A DNA stretch of 53,279 nt from Saprospiraceae bacterium (lineage in GTDB: Bacteria > Bacteroidota > Bacteroidia > Chitinophagales > Saprospiraceae): NCBI GenBank assembly GCA_026993525.1, contig JALWSS010000131.1, positions 1 through 53,279 on the forward strand, read 5' to 3'. The number at the start of each line of letters is the position of its first letter. The first letter of the stretch is position 1. Under the pieces are notes generated by a model, which made no database searches, was not told the origin of the DNA, and was given only the letters and a program-made list of their open reading frames with translations. This document shows positions 24,802-35,273 of the stretch, piece by piece. The position numbers and the translations under genes were made by a program.

Positions 24802-24852
24802 GCCTTCTTCCAGCGGACTCGGAATTGAATGAGTGGCAACTCAAAAAATTGA

Positions 24853-25299
24853 TCACATCCCCATCCCACCCAGTTTCAACAAGCTGAACACGAAAATCAA
24901 CCCGTAAAGGGCCATTAAAACGATGGTCAGAATGCCGATGAAGCGGTAGTGCTTTCCCAGCTTCTCGAGGGCTTCTCCCATTGCCGTTTCGTCATTTCTG
25001 GCCAGGGCTGTTTTTGTGCCGTCGGCAAACAGTTGCAAGAGCCGGATAGGAATGAAATACAGTACAGCTATCCCCATGTACAGCACAAAAATGAGAATGC
25101 CAATGCCAGAGCCGAGTTGGGATAGAGCGGTAAACAGCATGAAGATAGACATCAACACCATCAGACCGATCATTACATAGCCGAGAATGGATAGGAAGAA
25201 AGCCCATTTGGCAGCAACACTGAGCCCGGTCACAGCCTGATCGTTGAGGTGAAGTTCTTCGGAGGATTGTCCACTGTCAAGGATTTCCTGGTCTTGCAT
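24853..25299 (-). CDS. Small membrane protein, DUF5362-like
   Basis: 148 residues from ATG 25299 (MQDQEILDSG). An acidic N-terminal tail is followed by 'AAKWAFFLSILGYVMIGLMV', then two or three more hydrophobic segments, and ends 'LLKLGGMGM'. A loop between segments reads 'GTKTALARNDETAMGEALEK', and the 'F.DGTK.AL...D...L..A...LG..YR..G' layout matches DUF5362-type Bacteroidota membrane proteins. Function unknown. The upstream in-frame start at 25341 would add 14 residues lacking any feature. The gene stands alone between a relic-filled gap and a divergent gene. Confidence 0.65.
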   Translation of the reverse strand: MQDQEILDSGQSSEELHLNDQAVTGLSVAAKWAFFLSILGYVMIGLMVLMSIFMLFTALSQLGSGIGILIFVLYMGIAVLYFIPIRLLQLFADGTKTALARNDETAMGEALEKLGKHYRFIGILTIVLMALYGLIFVFSLLKLGGMGM

Positions 25300-25615
25300 A
25301 GGTGATTTAGGATTTTTTGAAAGTTGGAAATATGGGCTCAATATCGGAATTCATAATCATTCATCAATGAGTCCATGGTATTCATCGCACCAGTTGGCTC
25401 AAGCTTCAGGCTGAGAATAACATGATGTGGATTTTTATTCATCCACAAGAACACCTGAAACAAAGATTTATCAGATCAGTACCCCAATCCTGTACTCATC
25501 CTGCCAAAACGCAACATCTGTACTACTAAATGCAACATTAGGTGGAATCCGAAGCTGTGTCTGCTAATCATCTTTGTAGCGATATCACTCATTTTTTCAC
25601 CAAAAGTTGTTTGCC
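25300..25615. other. Divergent intergenic region
   Basis: About 315 bp between a minus-strand membrane protein and the plus-strand beta-helix gene, so promoters for both should be here. No gene, repeat or clear Bacteroidota promoter pair (TTG ... TAnnTTTG) can be pinned down. Confidence 0.35.
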
Positions 25616-27922
25616 ATGAAAACGAAACTTTTACAACTACTTATCCTTTTATTCATCGCTCAATGGAATGCTTCCATTGCCCAGATCTATGTCAATGATG
25701 ATGCTACCGGTATCAACGACGGCACCTCCTGGGAAAATGCCTTCACCAGCCTCCAAGACGCCCTGGCCGCTGCCGTTGCAGGTGACCAGATATGGGTGGC
25801 TGAAGGGGCTTACCTACCCGGAACTGACTCAGCTGGTTCGTTTATCGTTGAGAAGAACCTCTTTCTCTACGGCGGCTTTGCAGGAACCGAAATGACATTG
25901 GAAGAACGTGGAGACCCTGCCGACCATCCCTCCATCCTCTCCGGCGACCTGAATGGAGACGATGTGGAGAATGATTTTGAAACAAACAGAGGCGACAATG
26001 CATGGACTGTGATGACCGTAACGCCTGATGTGACGAATGAAACAATCATTGATGGATTTACATTCAGCAACGGCCATTCGAATGGCTCAGGAGATGATTT
26101 CAGCCCATCACGGTCAGGAGGGGGGCTCCATTGTTTAGGCAATCCCCGTGTGCAGAACTGCTTGTTCCGACAAAATTTTTCTGCTTTCAGAGGAGGGGGC
26201 GCCTTTTTCAATTACGAAGGCGATGAGCTATTAGAGGTTGTTCAATGTACTTTCAATGGCAACAACTCTTCTGGTCGGGGAGGCGGAGCCAATATTTTAA
26301 ACTCTAATTGCAGGGTGACCAATTGTTCATTTGTCGGAAATATCGCCAACCAGATGGGGGGTGGGTTGCGCTATATCAATGAAAGCGGTTTTCAGTTCAT
26401 TGAGATTACAGGATGCCATTTTGAGAACAACCAATCGAGCTTTGGAGGTGGTCTTCGATTACAGCAGTCCAATTTGATCAATCCAAACACGGAAGGAAAC
26501 ATAACTTTTCTGGTTTCCAATTGCACCTTTATAGGTAATGCAGCCGCACCATTGCAGCCCAATTGGGGGCAAGGTGGTGGTGGGTTGAATGGGGTATTTT
26601 ACCCCAACACCAAGAATAATATTCTGGCGATTGACAGTTGTCAATTCCTCCAAAATTCCTCGACAGGGAATGCACCTGCTATAGATATTGCTTCGGCAGG
26701 AAAAGAGAATACAGCTTATATTAAAAATTGCACTGTCAGAGAGAATATGAATACGGGAGGATTTGGGACAATGTCAATTTTTGAGTCCCCTTCCGGAACC
26801 AACCTTAATGCAATCATAGAGAATTGCATAGTTGAAAATAATTCTAATACAGGAATGTATAGTAGTAGCGGACTGGATATCGGTGGCGATTCCAATGCAG
26901 GACCAAGCAACTTCACTTTGAGGAATTGCAAGATCCGAAACAATCACTCAGAAACCCTTAGCGGCGGTATTACCTTATGGGGTGAGAATAATTACGTTGC
27001 ACAGGTACTCATGGAGGATTGTGAAATCAGTGACAACACAGCCAACGAAATGGGTGGCGGTGTCCTGATCTCTACAAGTAGCAATGACTTTCACATCACC
27101 ATGGACCGTTGTATTATCCAGGGCAACCACAGCGGATGGGGAAGTGCCATTGCCTCCGCGAGAGGATATCTGTATACAAACAATCTCCCCGAAGGGGCTT
27201 CAGTCACCCTGAAGAACAGCCTGGTCACAGATAATTCAGGAGGACATGCCATTGCACTCGACTCATTACCGGGGTTCAGCATGTTGAATGTAACCGTTGC
27301 CAACAATGAAGGATCTGGTCTGGCACTCAAAAATTCGAGCGGAGCTGTTCTGCAAAACACCATTCTTTACAATAACCAATTGAATGAATTCGAAGCATTG
27401 ACCAATGATGTCTCCATTTCTTCCAACGGAGGTAATATCATAGGCGATGATTCTTTTACTGCTGCAAACAGCTATGACCAACCGGGCACTGATCCTCTTC
27501 TGGATGAAAAATTCAAACCCATGGGGCCTAACAGCCCCGCCATTGACAAAGGTGTTGACCTCGGTAATCTTTCTGATTTAGACTTTGAAGGAAATCAGAG
27601 AGTGCATGGATGTGTGGACATTGGAGCATTTGAAAGCTATCTATTGGTTTCCACTGAATGCCTGACCGATGCCAAAGAAGAAATCATTGGCCAGATCCTC
27701 CTCTCCCCCAATCCTGCAACCGATTTCATCCAGCTTCAGTTGCCGGAAAGCATTGGCCAGGCCAATGAAATCAGCCTGTTTGATGCCCAGGGCAGGTTGG
27801 TACAGCAGCTGCCATACACCCCCGGACAGCAGGTACAGACAGGGCACTTACCAGGTGGCTTTTACCTCCTGAAGCTATCGGATGGAGAGCGGGTGTACAT
27901 TGGAAAGTTTGTAAAACAATAA
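25616..27922 (+). CDS. Right-handed beta-helix, choice-of-anchor Q protein with T9SS domain
   Basis: 768 residues. A signal peptide (MKTKLLQLLILLFIAQWNAS) is followed by 'IYVNDDATGINDGTSWENAF', the standard opening of pectate-lyase-like surface proteins. From ~130 to 610 come many rungs of 'NCxFxxNxAxxxGGG' type, a right-handed parallel beta-helix. 'GPNSPAIDKGVDL...DIGAFE' (~640-675) is the choice-of-anchor Q domain. The end has a type A T9SS signal ('LSPNPATDFIQLQLP...GGFYLLKLSDGE'). It is therefore exported and surface-bound or released. No polysaccharide-lyase catalytic residues are evident. A terminator follows, and the next gene is a hybrid two-component regulator. Confidence 0.88.
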   Translation: MKTKLLQLLILLFIAQWNASIAQIYVNDDATGINDGTSWENAFTSLQDALAAAVAGDQIWVAEGAYLPGTDSAGSFIVEKNLFLYGGFAGTEMTLEERGDPADHPSILSGDLNGDDVENDFETNRGDNAWTVMTVTPDVTNETIIDGFTFSNGHSNGSGDDFSPSRSGGGLHCLGNPRVQNCLFRQNFSAFRGGGAFFNYEGDELLEVVQCTFNGNNSSGRGGGANILNSNCRVTNCSFVGNIANQMGGGLRYINESGFQFIEITGCHFENNQSSFGGGLRLQQSNLINPNTEGNITFLVSNCTFIGNAAAPLQPNWGQGGGGLNGVFYPNTKNNILAIDSCQFLQNSSTGNAPAIDIASAGKENTAYIKNCTVRENMNTGGFGTMSIFESPSGTNLNAIIENCIVENNSNTGMYSSSGLDIGGDSNAGPSNFTLRNCKIRNNHSETLSGGITLWGENNYVAQVLMEDCEISDNTANEMGGGVLISTSSNDFHITMDRCIIQGNHSGWGSAIASARGYLYTNNLPEGASVTLKNSLVTDNSGGHAIALDSLPGFSMLNVTVANNEGSGLALKNSSGAVLQNTILYNNQLNEFEALTNDVSISSNGGNIIGDDSFTAANSYDQPGTDPLLDEKFKPMGPNSPAIDKGVDLGNLSDLDFEGNQRVHGCVDIGAFESYLLVSTECLTDAKEEIIGQILLSPNPATDFIQLQLPESIGQANEISLFDAQGRLVQQLPYTPGQQVQTGHLPGGFYLLKLSDGERVYIGKFVKQ

Positions 27923-27952
27923 CCCCAGCCTGATGGAAGTCTTTTCATAACT

Positions 27953-27986
27953 GCTCCCGAATCCGTTGTGGATTCGGGAGCTTTTT
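27953..27986 (+). terminator. Terminator of the beta-helix gene
   Basis: Perfect 12-bp stem (GCTCCCGAATCC at 27953-27964 with 27970-27981), 5-nt loop GTTGT, then TTTTT. It starts 31 bp after the stop codon. Confidence 0.93.
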
Positions 27987-28250
27987 CTCATAGGCATTGG
28001 AAAATCACAGGGATTTTCATTAAATTCACTTCCAAAACACGGGATTAATGAATTCCATTCCGCATTTTCCAAACTGGTTTGGGCATATTGCAAAACCTAA
28101 TCAAATTATATTGACATTTACCTTACTGCCATTGTGTATTAAACCAACAGGACGATGAGCTTAACCTAATTACCTTACAGACCATAAGGAAAGCTGAATT
28201 GAATCTTCAAACGACTGATTTACTCTTGTGCCCCTTTAACAATATTTACA

Positions 28251-31200
28251 ATGGAACAAAGGAAACTCCCACATATAATTGAATTAGCTCATTGCTTCAA
28301 AGTAAAGATTCTTGCCGGCACTTTTATTTCACTCTTATTAATGTGCCTGTCATGTTTTAATCCAGCGAATAGGAAGTCGGAACAAAAAAAATCATTTACC
28401 TATACGTCGGACAGTTTACCTTCAATTGACTCTAGTAAAAACAGTGTTTTTTTCAGTAGAGAAATTTTAATGCCACGAAAAATAGTTGACAAAGACAGCA
28501 TTTACCACAAACAAGAATTTCCACTCATTGAAACAAAAATCAAAATTCCCAAAAGAGCCCAACCAGCAGGCACTCCCAAACTGGTAGCATCGCTAAAAAG
28601 CATACCCACCTATACTCCTGGAACAGATGACATTCCATTACCTGACACCTTTGCCACCAAAGGCATTGTCGTCCCTTTCAAGGCACCCCAAAACATTGAC
28701 GCTCCACCGCTTCGATTTAAAGATGGCGTAAAAGAAAACGTCCAGGTACTTGACCTTGATTTTGCTGTCAACACGAGAAGAATTGAACAGATGTTTCAGG
28801 ACAGCAGGGGACATATATGGTTCGGAACCAAAAGCGGAGCAATCCGGTACGACGGAAAAACTTTTAACCATTTTACAACTGAAAACGGCCTATGCGGCAA
28901 TCACGTTGCGGCAATTACTGAGGACACTAAAGGCAATCTGTGGTTTGCAACTCTGCGAAATGGAGCATGCAAATTCGATGGCCAAAACTTTATTCATTTT
29001 CCGGAAGAAAGCGATATCGGGGGCACACTTATGCCATATCTACTTGCAGACACGAAAGGTAGCCTGTGGTTTGCACTTAAGGATCAGGGATTAATTCGCT
29101 ATGACGGTTCTAATGTAATTAAATATTCCGGAGGAATATTAAACATAGGATGTTATACTGTATTCGAAGACAGCAAAAGCAATATATGGTTTGGACTATG
29201 GAACAAGGGAATAGCAAAATTTGACGGACAAAAATTCTCCCTATTCACCCGAAAAGAAGGAATCGGAAAGGGCTATATCTGGGACATCAAAGAAGATCAC
29301 AAAGGAAATATTTGGATTGCATCTACGGGAGGACTCTACAAGTACGACGGCAGCAACATCCAACTGTATACAAAAAACCAGGGATTAATCGGATCATCTA
29401 TAAATCAAATTTTAGCAGATAGCCAGCATAATTTATGGTTCATCAATGGGGATGGCGGAGCAAATATCAGCAATGGCGGAGTAAGTCGGCTTGATGGAAA
29501 ATCCTTCACTCATTATACACAGGAGACCGGCTTACCTTACAACAGAGGCTATTCGCTTTTAGAAGATTCTGCCGGGAACATTTGGATAGGAACCGTCAAG
29601 GGTGCAGCTCGAGTAGGAAACTATAAATTCAAGACTTTTAACAGATCTGATTTGGCTTTTGAGCAAATGGTTTCAGCTATAACTGATGATGCAAAAGGAA
29701 ACCTCTGGCTGGGAACATGGGGCAATGGATTAATCAAATTTGATGGATTCAATTTTACATACTTCCACAATAATAATGGTGTTTTAAATCGAATAATAAA
29801 CATTTTGATCGCAGACAAAAACGGACAATTATGGTTTGACAATGGAGTACGTGGTATAGGTCATTTTGACGGATCCAAACTCACCCATTACTCTTTCAAT
29901 GACAAGAGATGGCTTTTTCCGCTATTAATTGACAGCAAGGGAGGAAAATGGTTTGGTACCAATTCAGAGCTCATACACAACGATGGTTCCAACTGTACTA
30001 TTTATAAGCTCGAAGAACACCATGGAGAAATCATGTACATTCAAGCAGTGGAAGACGAAAAAGGAAATATATGGTTCGGGACCACAGCAGGTTGTTTGAA
30101 ATTCAAAGATGATAAATTTACACTCTACACAAAAAAAGAAGAAATATCGGACGAAGAAATTACAGCCCTTTTTAAGGACACTCAAGATAATATATGGATC
30201 GGAACTCTTGAGGGATTGAGTCGTTTCAATGGAGACAAATTTATCACTTTTACTTCAAAAGATGGCTTAATGGACAACCACATTTATTCGATTACAGAAG
30301 ATAAAAACAGGAATATTTGGGTAGCCTCTCACAATGGAATCAGTGTTCTATCACCTATAAAAGAAAAAACAATAATCCAGGAATCTCCTGGTACAATCTC
30401 ATCAGGGAAACAAGTTTCAGAGTATCGAATCTTCAGCTTTGGCAAGGAAGATGGAATTAATGACCAGCATTTTATTTCGACTTTTATAGACAAAAAAAAT
30501 AAACTTTGGCTGGGGGGAGAAAATGGCTTAACCTCACTTGACCTTAACAAATTTAATACCCCCGCAGATAAACCTAAAATTTATTTGAACAACATTGATC
30601 TGAATAAATCCTTTGTGGATTTCAGAAATTTAGCATCCCCCTCCTACCATCGCACCCTGCCTTTCAAAGAAAAAATCGAATACCTGGCTGATTCAGTTAT
30701 TCCATTTTTCAACTACCCGGTTGAAATGACTTTGCCATCAGACATCAATAATCTGACGTTTCATTTTTCTGTCATTGACTGGATGGCTCCAAACAAAATC
30801 CGTCTAAGCTATTTACTAGAAGGCAAAGATGAAGAATGGAGTAACCCGCAAAACAACATGACTATTGAATTTCAGAATCTTTCACCAGGAACCTACACAC
30901 TGAAAGCCAAAGCCATTGGCGGAGCTCGAATCTGGAGCAATCCGTTCACCTATAAATTTATCATTCTCCCCCCCTGGTACCTCACCTGGTGGGCGTTAAT
31001 GCTTTGGGCGCTAATTTTTTTGGGGGGCATTTTTTGGTTCTACCAGTTCCTCTTGCGCCGCCAGTTGGCAGAGTCTGAAGCCTACCGTCTCAAAGAACTC
31101 GACACCGTCAAAAACCACCTCTACACCAACATTACCCACGAATTCCGCACCCCCCTCACTGTCATCCTCGGCATGGCCGAGCAAATTCAGCAAGACCCTC

Positions 31201-32657
31201 GTAACTGGCTCAATGAAGGCCTCAAACTCATCAGGCGAAATGGCCGCCAACTGCTCAGTCTGGTTAACCAAATGCTGGACCTGTCCAAAATCGAATCCGG
31301 GCACATGCCCCTCCACTTAATTCAGGCCGACGTCGTCAGCTTCATCCACTACCTCGTCGAGTCCTTCCACTCCATGGCCGACGGCAAGGACATCCGCCTG
31401 CACTTCCTATCCGAACTCGATGAACTCATCATGGACCACGACCCCGAAAAACTCCAACAGATCATCTCAAACCTGCTATCCAACGCCATCAAGTTCACTC
31501 CTTCGGGCGGCGACATTTATTTACAGGTGGCATCCCGCCATGAACAGCTCGAACTCATCATAAAAGACACTGGCCCTGGCATCCCTCAGGAAGATCTGCC
31601 TCATATTTTCGAACGATTCTACCAGGTAGATGCCACTACTACACATGGAGGTGAGGGAACAGGGATTGGCCTGGCCCTGACCAGGGAACTGGTCAAACTC
31701 ATGGGTGGTAATATCAGAGCTGAAAGCGGCCCCACCTCCCAATGGTCTGACAGAGGAGCCAGGTTCACGGTGACGCTACCCATCTCCCGCAAAGCCGGGG
31801 CTGTGCAACAGCATACCCTTCGTGAAAAGACCAGCACCCTTGTCGGTGAAATCTTGCTGCATAAGGAAGAATCCCGCCTCACCAACGAACAGCAGCATGG
31901 CATTCCCCTGGTTTTGCTCATCGAGGACAATGCTGACGTGGTCACTTACCTTACCTCCTTCCTTTCCGCTGAATACCAGATAGCCACAGCTCCGGACGGG
32001 CTGGCCGGCGTGGAATTGGCCACAGAGATCATCCCGGACCTCATCGTCAGTGACGTGATGATGCCCCGAATGGACGGCTTCGAGGTCTGCGCCCGCCTCA
32101 AATCCGACGAGCGCACCGACCATATCCCCATCATTTTGCTGACGGCAAAATCTGACCACGAAGCCAAAATCGAAGGGCTGTCGCATGGTGCGGATGCGTA
32201 CCTGGCCAAGCCATTCAGCAAAGAAGAACTGTTGGTCCGTATCGAGAAGCTCATCGAATCACGCCGGCGGCTACAGAAACGTTTTCAGAGTAAAGGAACA
32301 CTCCTTCAAATTCTCAAAGAAAAAGCCACGACAAAGGCAGAAGCCTTCCTTCAGAAAGTTGTCAAAGTGGTTGAGGAGAATCTAAGTGATAATAATTTTG
32401 GAATGCCTCAGCTCTGCAAGGAATTGCACATGAGCCGTACCAACCTCTTCAGAAAATTGAAAGCCCTGACCGGGAAATCTGCCACCCAGCTCATTCGCAC
32501 CATCCGCCTGGCCAAAGCCATGGAATTGCTGCAAACCACAGATATGAACGTCACTGAAGTAACCTACGAGGTTGGGTTCAACAGCCCCAACTATTTCTCC
32601 CGCATGTTTCAAATGGAATACGGAATGGCTCCGAGTGAGGTGGGAAAGGGGGAATGA
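28251..32657 (+). CDS. One-protein hybrid two-component system (Reg_prop, HisKA, REC, AraC HTH)
   Basis: 1468 residues. After an N-terminal hydrophobic anchor (~20-38) and a low-complexity linker, residues ~160-775 are two beta-propellers of Reg_prop repeats ('G.IWFGT..GG...YDG..F..Y'). A Y_Y_Y domain (~850-905) precedes a transmembrane helix at ~910-935. The kinase H-box is at 'NITHEFRTPLTVILGMAEQI' (His963), with ATP-binding boxes 'NLLSNAIKFTPSGG' and 'DTGPGIPQEDLPHIFERFYQ'. The receiver has Asp1268 in 'DLIVSDVMMPRMDGFE' and Lys in 'LAKPF'. The AraC-type HTH runs from ~1365 to the end. Such HTCS proteins sense carbohydrate or other ligands in the periplasm and regulate nearby genes. The first ~2.7 kb is visibly AT-rich and the kinase half GC-rich. 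Confidence 0.95.
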   Translation: MEQRKLPHIIELAHCFKVKILAGTFISLLLMCLSCFNPANRKSEQKKSFTYTSDSLPSIDSSKNSVFFSREILMPRKIVDKDSIYHKQEFPLIETKIKIPKRAQPAGTPKLVASLKSIPTYTPGTDDIPLPDTFATKGIVVPFKAPQNIDAPPLRFKDGVKENVQVLDLDFAVNTRRIEQMFQDSRGHIWFGTKSGAIRYDGKTFNHFTTENGLCGNHVAAITEDTKGNLWFATLRNGACKFDGQNFIHFPEESDIGGTLMPYLLADTKGSLWFALKDQGLIRYDGSNVIKYSGGILNIGCYTVFEDSKSNIWFGLWNKGIAKFDGQKFSLFTRKEGIGKGYIWDIKEDHKGNIWIASTGGLYKYDGSNIQLYTKNQGLIGSSINQILADSQHNLWFINGDGGANISNGGVSRLDGKSFTHYTQETGLPYNRGYSLLEDSAGNIWIGTVKGAARVGNYKFKTFNRSDLAFEQMVSAITDDAKGNLWLGTWGNGLIKFDGFNFTYFHNNNGVLNRIINILIADKNGQLWFDNGVRGIGHFDGSKLTHYSFNDKRWLFPLLIDSKGGKWFGTNSELIHNDGSNCTIYKLEEHHGEIMYIQAVEDEKGNIWFGTTAGCLKFKDDKFTLYTKKEEISDEEITALFKDTQDNIWIGTLEGLSRFNGDKFITFTSKDGLMDNHIYSITEDKNRNIWVASHNGISVLSPIKEKTIIQESPGTISSGKQVSEYRIFSFGKEDGINDQHFISTFIDKKNKLWLGGENGLTSLDLNKFNTPADKPKIYLNNIDLNKSFVDFRNLASPSYHRTLPFKEKIEYLADSVIPFFNYPVEMTLPSDINNLTFHFSVIDWMAPNKIRLSYLLEGKDEEWSNPQNNMTIEFQNLSPGTYTLKAKAIGGARIWSNPFTYKFIILPPWYLTWWALMLWALIFLGGIFWFYQFLLRRQLAESEAYRLKELDTVKNHLYTNITHEFRTPLTVILGMAEQIQQDPRNWLNEGLKLIRRNGRQLLSLVNQMLDLSKIESGHMPLHLIQADVVSFIHYLVESFHSMADGKDIRLHFLSELDELIMDHDPEKLQQIISNLLSNAIKFTPSGGDIYLQVASRHEQLELIIKDTGPGIPQEDLPHIFERFYQVDATTTHGGEGTGIGLALTRELVKLMGGNIRAESGPTSQWSDRGARFTVTLPISRKAGAVQQHTLREKTSTLVGEILLHKEESRLTNEQQHGIPLVLLIEDNADVVTYLTSFLSAEYQIATAPDGLAGVELATEIIPDLIVSDVMMPRMDGFEVCARLKSDERTDHIPIILLTAKSDHEAKIEGLSHGADAYLAKPFSKEELLVRIEKLIESRRRLQKRFQSKGTLLQILKEKATTKAEAFLQKVVKVVEENLSDNNFGMPQLCKELHMSRTNLFRKLKALTGKSATQLIRTIRLAKAMELLQTTDMNVTEVTYEVGFNSPNYFSRMFQMEYGMAPSEVGKGE

Positions 32658-32700
32658 ACTACAGGCTGAATTCCAATGTACCAACCTCTACACCTCTTTC

Positions 32701-34995
32701 TCACACCCTCACCCCTTCCACAATTTTCTGGGCATCCACCGAAGCCAGAGCAGCCAGGTTGACGATGTTGGACACTTCGGCATCGCGTGGCAGCAGGTGA
32801 ATGGGTTTGTCAAAACCAATCATGATGGGGCCCAATGTGTGTGCCGGAGAAAGTTTGCGGATCAATCGCAAGCTGATCTGGCCGGCATCGAGGTTGGGGA
32901 AAATGAGCAGGTTGGGCCTGCGGTGTATATCTGCAAAGGGGTAGTATGCTTCTACCTTGTCCTGATCCAGGGCTACATCGGGTTGTACAGGCCCGTCAAC
33001 AGGAATATCAGACCTGGCAGCCTTTACCATTTCTACCGCTTTGCGAACTTTTTCCGTTTCGGGGCATCTTACCGATCCGAAGTTTGAAAAGGAAAGCATG
33101 GCAACTCTCGGTTCAATGCGCATGCGTTCCAACTCCTCAATGGCCATCAATGCGATTTCAGCCATTTGCTCGGCACTGGGGTTGATGATGACGGCAGCAT
33201 CGGCAAAAAAGTAATTTTTTCGCTCATGCTGCACCATGTACATTCCGGCTACGAACTTGTGCCCGCGCCCCGCGCCAATGATTTTCAAAGCAGGTCGCAA
33301 CACATCGGGATAATTGACAGAGACCCCGGCCACCATGGCATCAGCATGGCCGGATTTCACCATCATCGTTCCGAAGTAGAAATAATTTTTCAAACTCAGT
33401 GCAGCCCCTGAAAGCGTTTTTCCCTTTCGCTGGCGCAATTGGTAATACCCCCGGATGTAGTCTTGCCGGTAAGGCCAGTTTTTCGGTTCCACAATTTCTA
33501 TACCCTGGGGGTCGTGATGAAGGGTTTCAAAGCGTTCGAGCAATGCCGGTTTACTTTTTGCGAGAAGGATGGGTTTTGCATAGCCCTCTTGTACAATTTC
33601 ACTCGCAGCCCAGATAATTTTCGGGTGTTCCCCTTCTGGAAAAACGATGCGTTTGGGTTCTTTTCTGGACATGATGTAGATGTTCCGCATAAACTCCCTT
33701 GACCAGTCCACCTTTTCTCGGAGTGCTTCCCTGTAAGCTTCGATGTCAATGTGTTTGCGGGCCACCCCACTTTTTATGGCTGCTTCGGCAACGGCAGAGG
33801 CTGTCCAAACCAGTACCCGGTAATCAAACGGTTTCGGTATGATGTAATCCGGGCCAAATGCCAGGCTCATGTCATCGTAAGCGCGCTTTACGGAATCGGG
33901 CACTTCTTCTCTGGCCAGGTTGGCCAGCGCCTTTGCGGCAGCGAGTTTCATTTCCTCGTTAATACTGGTGGCCTCCACATCCAGCGCACCCCTGAAGATG
34001 AAGGGAAAGCCCAAAACATTGTTGACCTGGTTGGGGTAGTCACTGCGGCCGGTGGCCACAATGGCGTCGGGCCGGGCTTCTTTAGCCAGTTCGTAGCGAA
34101 TCTCCGGGTCGGGATTGGCCATTGCGAAGATGATGGGTTTGTCGGCCATGAGGCGCACATCTTCCGTTTTGAGCAGATCAGCTTTTGAAACCCCACAAAA
34201 AACATCCGCCCCTTTAATGGCGTCTGACAGTGTTCGGGCCGTGGTTTTTCTGAAAAACTTCTTTTTATAGGGGTTGCGTTCCTCATCTCCTCTTCCTTTC
34301 CACAGAACACCCCTGGAATCCACCATGAGAAGGTTTTTCGGATTGACCCCCAGGGAGATGTAAAAGTTGGCACAAGCGATACCGGCAGCACCGGCTCCAC
34401 TCATAACCAGCTTCACCTCGCTGAGTTTTTTTCCGGCCAACTCCACCGCATTGATCAAAGCCGCACCGGAAATGATAGCCGTGCCATGCTGGTCGTCGTG
34501 AAACACGGGAATGTCAAGCTCTTTTTTGAGAGTTTCTTCAATGTAAAAACACTCCGGCGCTTTGATGTCTTCCAGGTTGATGCCGCCAAAAGTGGGGGCA
34601 ATGTTCCGGGCGGTGCGAATCACCTCTTCCGGGTCTTCAGAATTCACCTCGATGTCGAAAACATCAATATCTGCAAAGCGCTTGAACAACACGCCCTTTC
34701 CTTCCATGACCGGTTTTCCTGCCAGGGCGCCAATGTTGCCCAGGCCGAGTACAGCAGTTCCATTGCTAAGTACGGCCACCAGGTTGCCCTTGTCTGTGTA
34801 CTTGCGGGCCAGAGAAGGGTCTTTGGCAATTTCAAGGCAGGGTTGTGCCACACCGGGTGTATAGGCCAATGAGAGGTCTTCCTGTGTGACCGTGGATTTT
34901 GTGGGAACAACCGAAATTTTTCCCGGACGGGGAAACTGGTGGTATCGCAGCGCAGCCTTCCTGAGGCCTTCCTGCTTTTTGGAATCCTTACTCAT
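32701..34995 (-). CDS. maeB: NADP-dependent malic enzyme with phosphotransacetylase-like domain
   Basis: 764 residues, the standard length of the MaeB hybrid. Residues 1-~165 are the malic N-terminal domain ('[20 protein letters not shown]' with the catalytic Tyr, and '[20 protein letters not shown]'). '[20 protein letters not shown]' and '[20 protein letters not shown]' are the metal and NADP regions (~165-420). From ~430 is a phosphotransacetylase-like domain ('[20 protein letters not shown]') that usually serves allosteric control by acetyl-CoA rather than catalysis. It converts malate to pyruvate and CO2 and makes NADPH in the cytoplasm. It converges on the hybrid two-component gene, with no clear terminator in the 43-bp gap. 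Confidence 0.95.
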   Translation of the reverse strand: MSKDSKKQEGLRKAALRYHQFPRPGKISVVPTKSTVTQEDLSLAYTPGVAQPCLEIAKDPSLARKYTDKGNLVAVLSNGTAVLGLGNIGALAGKPVMEGKGVLFKRFADIDVFDIEVNSEDPEEVIRTARNIAPTFGGINLEDIKAPECFYIEETLKKELDIPVFHDDQHGTAIISGAALINAVELAGKKLSEVKLVMSGAGAAGIACANFYISLGVNPKNLLMVDSRGVLWKGRGDEERNPYKKKFFRKTTARTLSDAIKGADVFCGVSKADLLKTEDVRLMADKPIIFAMANPDPEIRYELAKEARPDAIVATGRSDYPNQVNNVLGFPFIFRGALDVEATSINEEMKLAAAKALANLAREEVPDSVKRAYDDMSLAFGPDYIIPKPFDYRVLVWTASAVAEAAIKSGVARKHIDIEAYREALREKVDWSREFMRNIYIMSRKEPKRIVFPEGEHPKIIWAASEIVQEGYAKPILLAKSKPALLERFETLHHDPQGIEIVEPKNWPYRQDYIRGYYQLRQRKGKTLSGAALSLKNYFYFGTMMVKSGHADAMVAGVSVNYPDVLRPALKIIGAGRGHKFVAGMYMVQHERKNYFFADAAVIINPSAEQMAEIALMAIEELERMRIEPRVAMLSFSNFGSVRCPETEKVRKAVEMVKAARSDIPVDGPVQPDVALDQDKVEAYYPFADIHRRPNLLIFPNLDAGQISLRLIRKLSPAHTLGPIMIGFDKPIHLLPRDAEVSNIVNLAALASVDAQKIVEGVRV

Positions 34996-35273
34996 GTCAT
35001 TTGTTTTTGGAGGTCAAAAGGTGGCCTCAATGATGCATTTCAGTACAAATTGTGAGGAAAGAACTCATTCCTTCCAATCCATAAAGTTCAGGGCTGACGC
35101 CTTCAGCTTTTGATGATTTTACCCACCCTAAAAAGTGAATTTTCAGACCCATTGAAACCAACTCTGCAATGGCTGGAGTGGGGAAACTCCTTCCGTTGAC
35201 TGCCAAAAGTCAGTGACTGATTTTGCTGCTGTTCAGAGCTTTACAAATTGAATCCCAACAAAAGTATTTGGTC

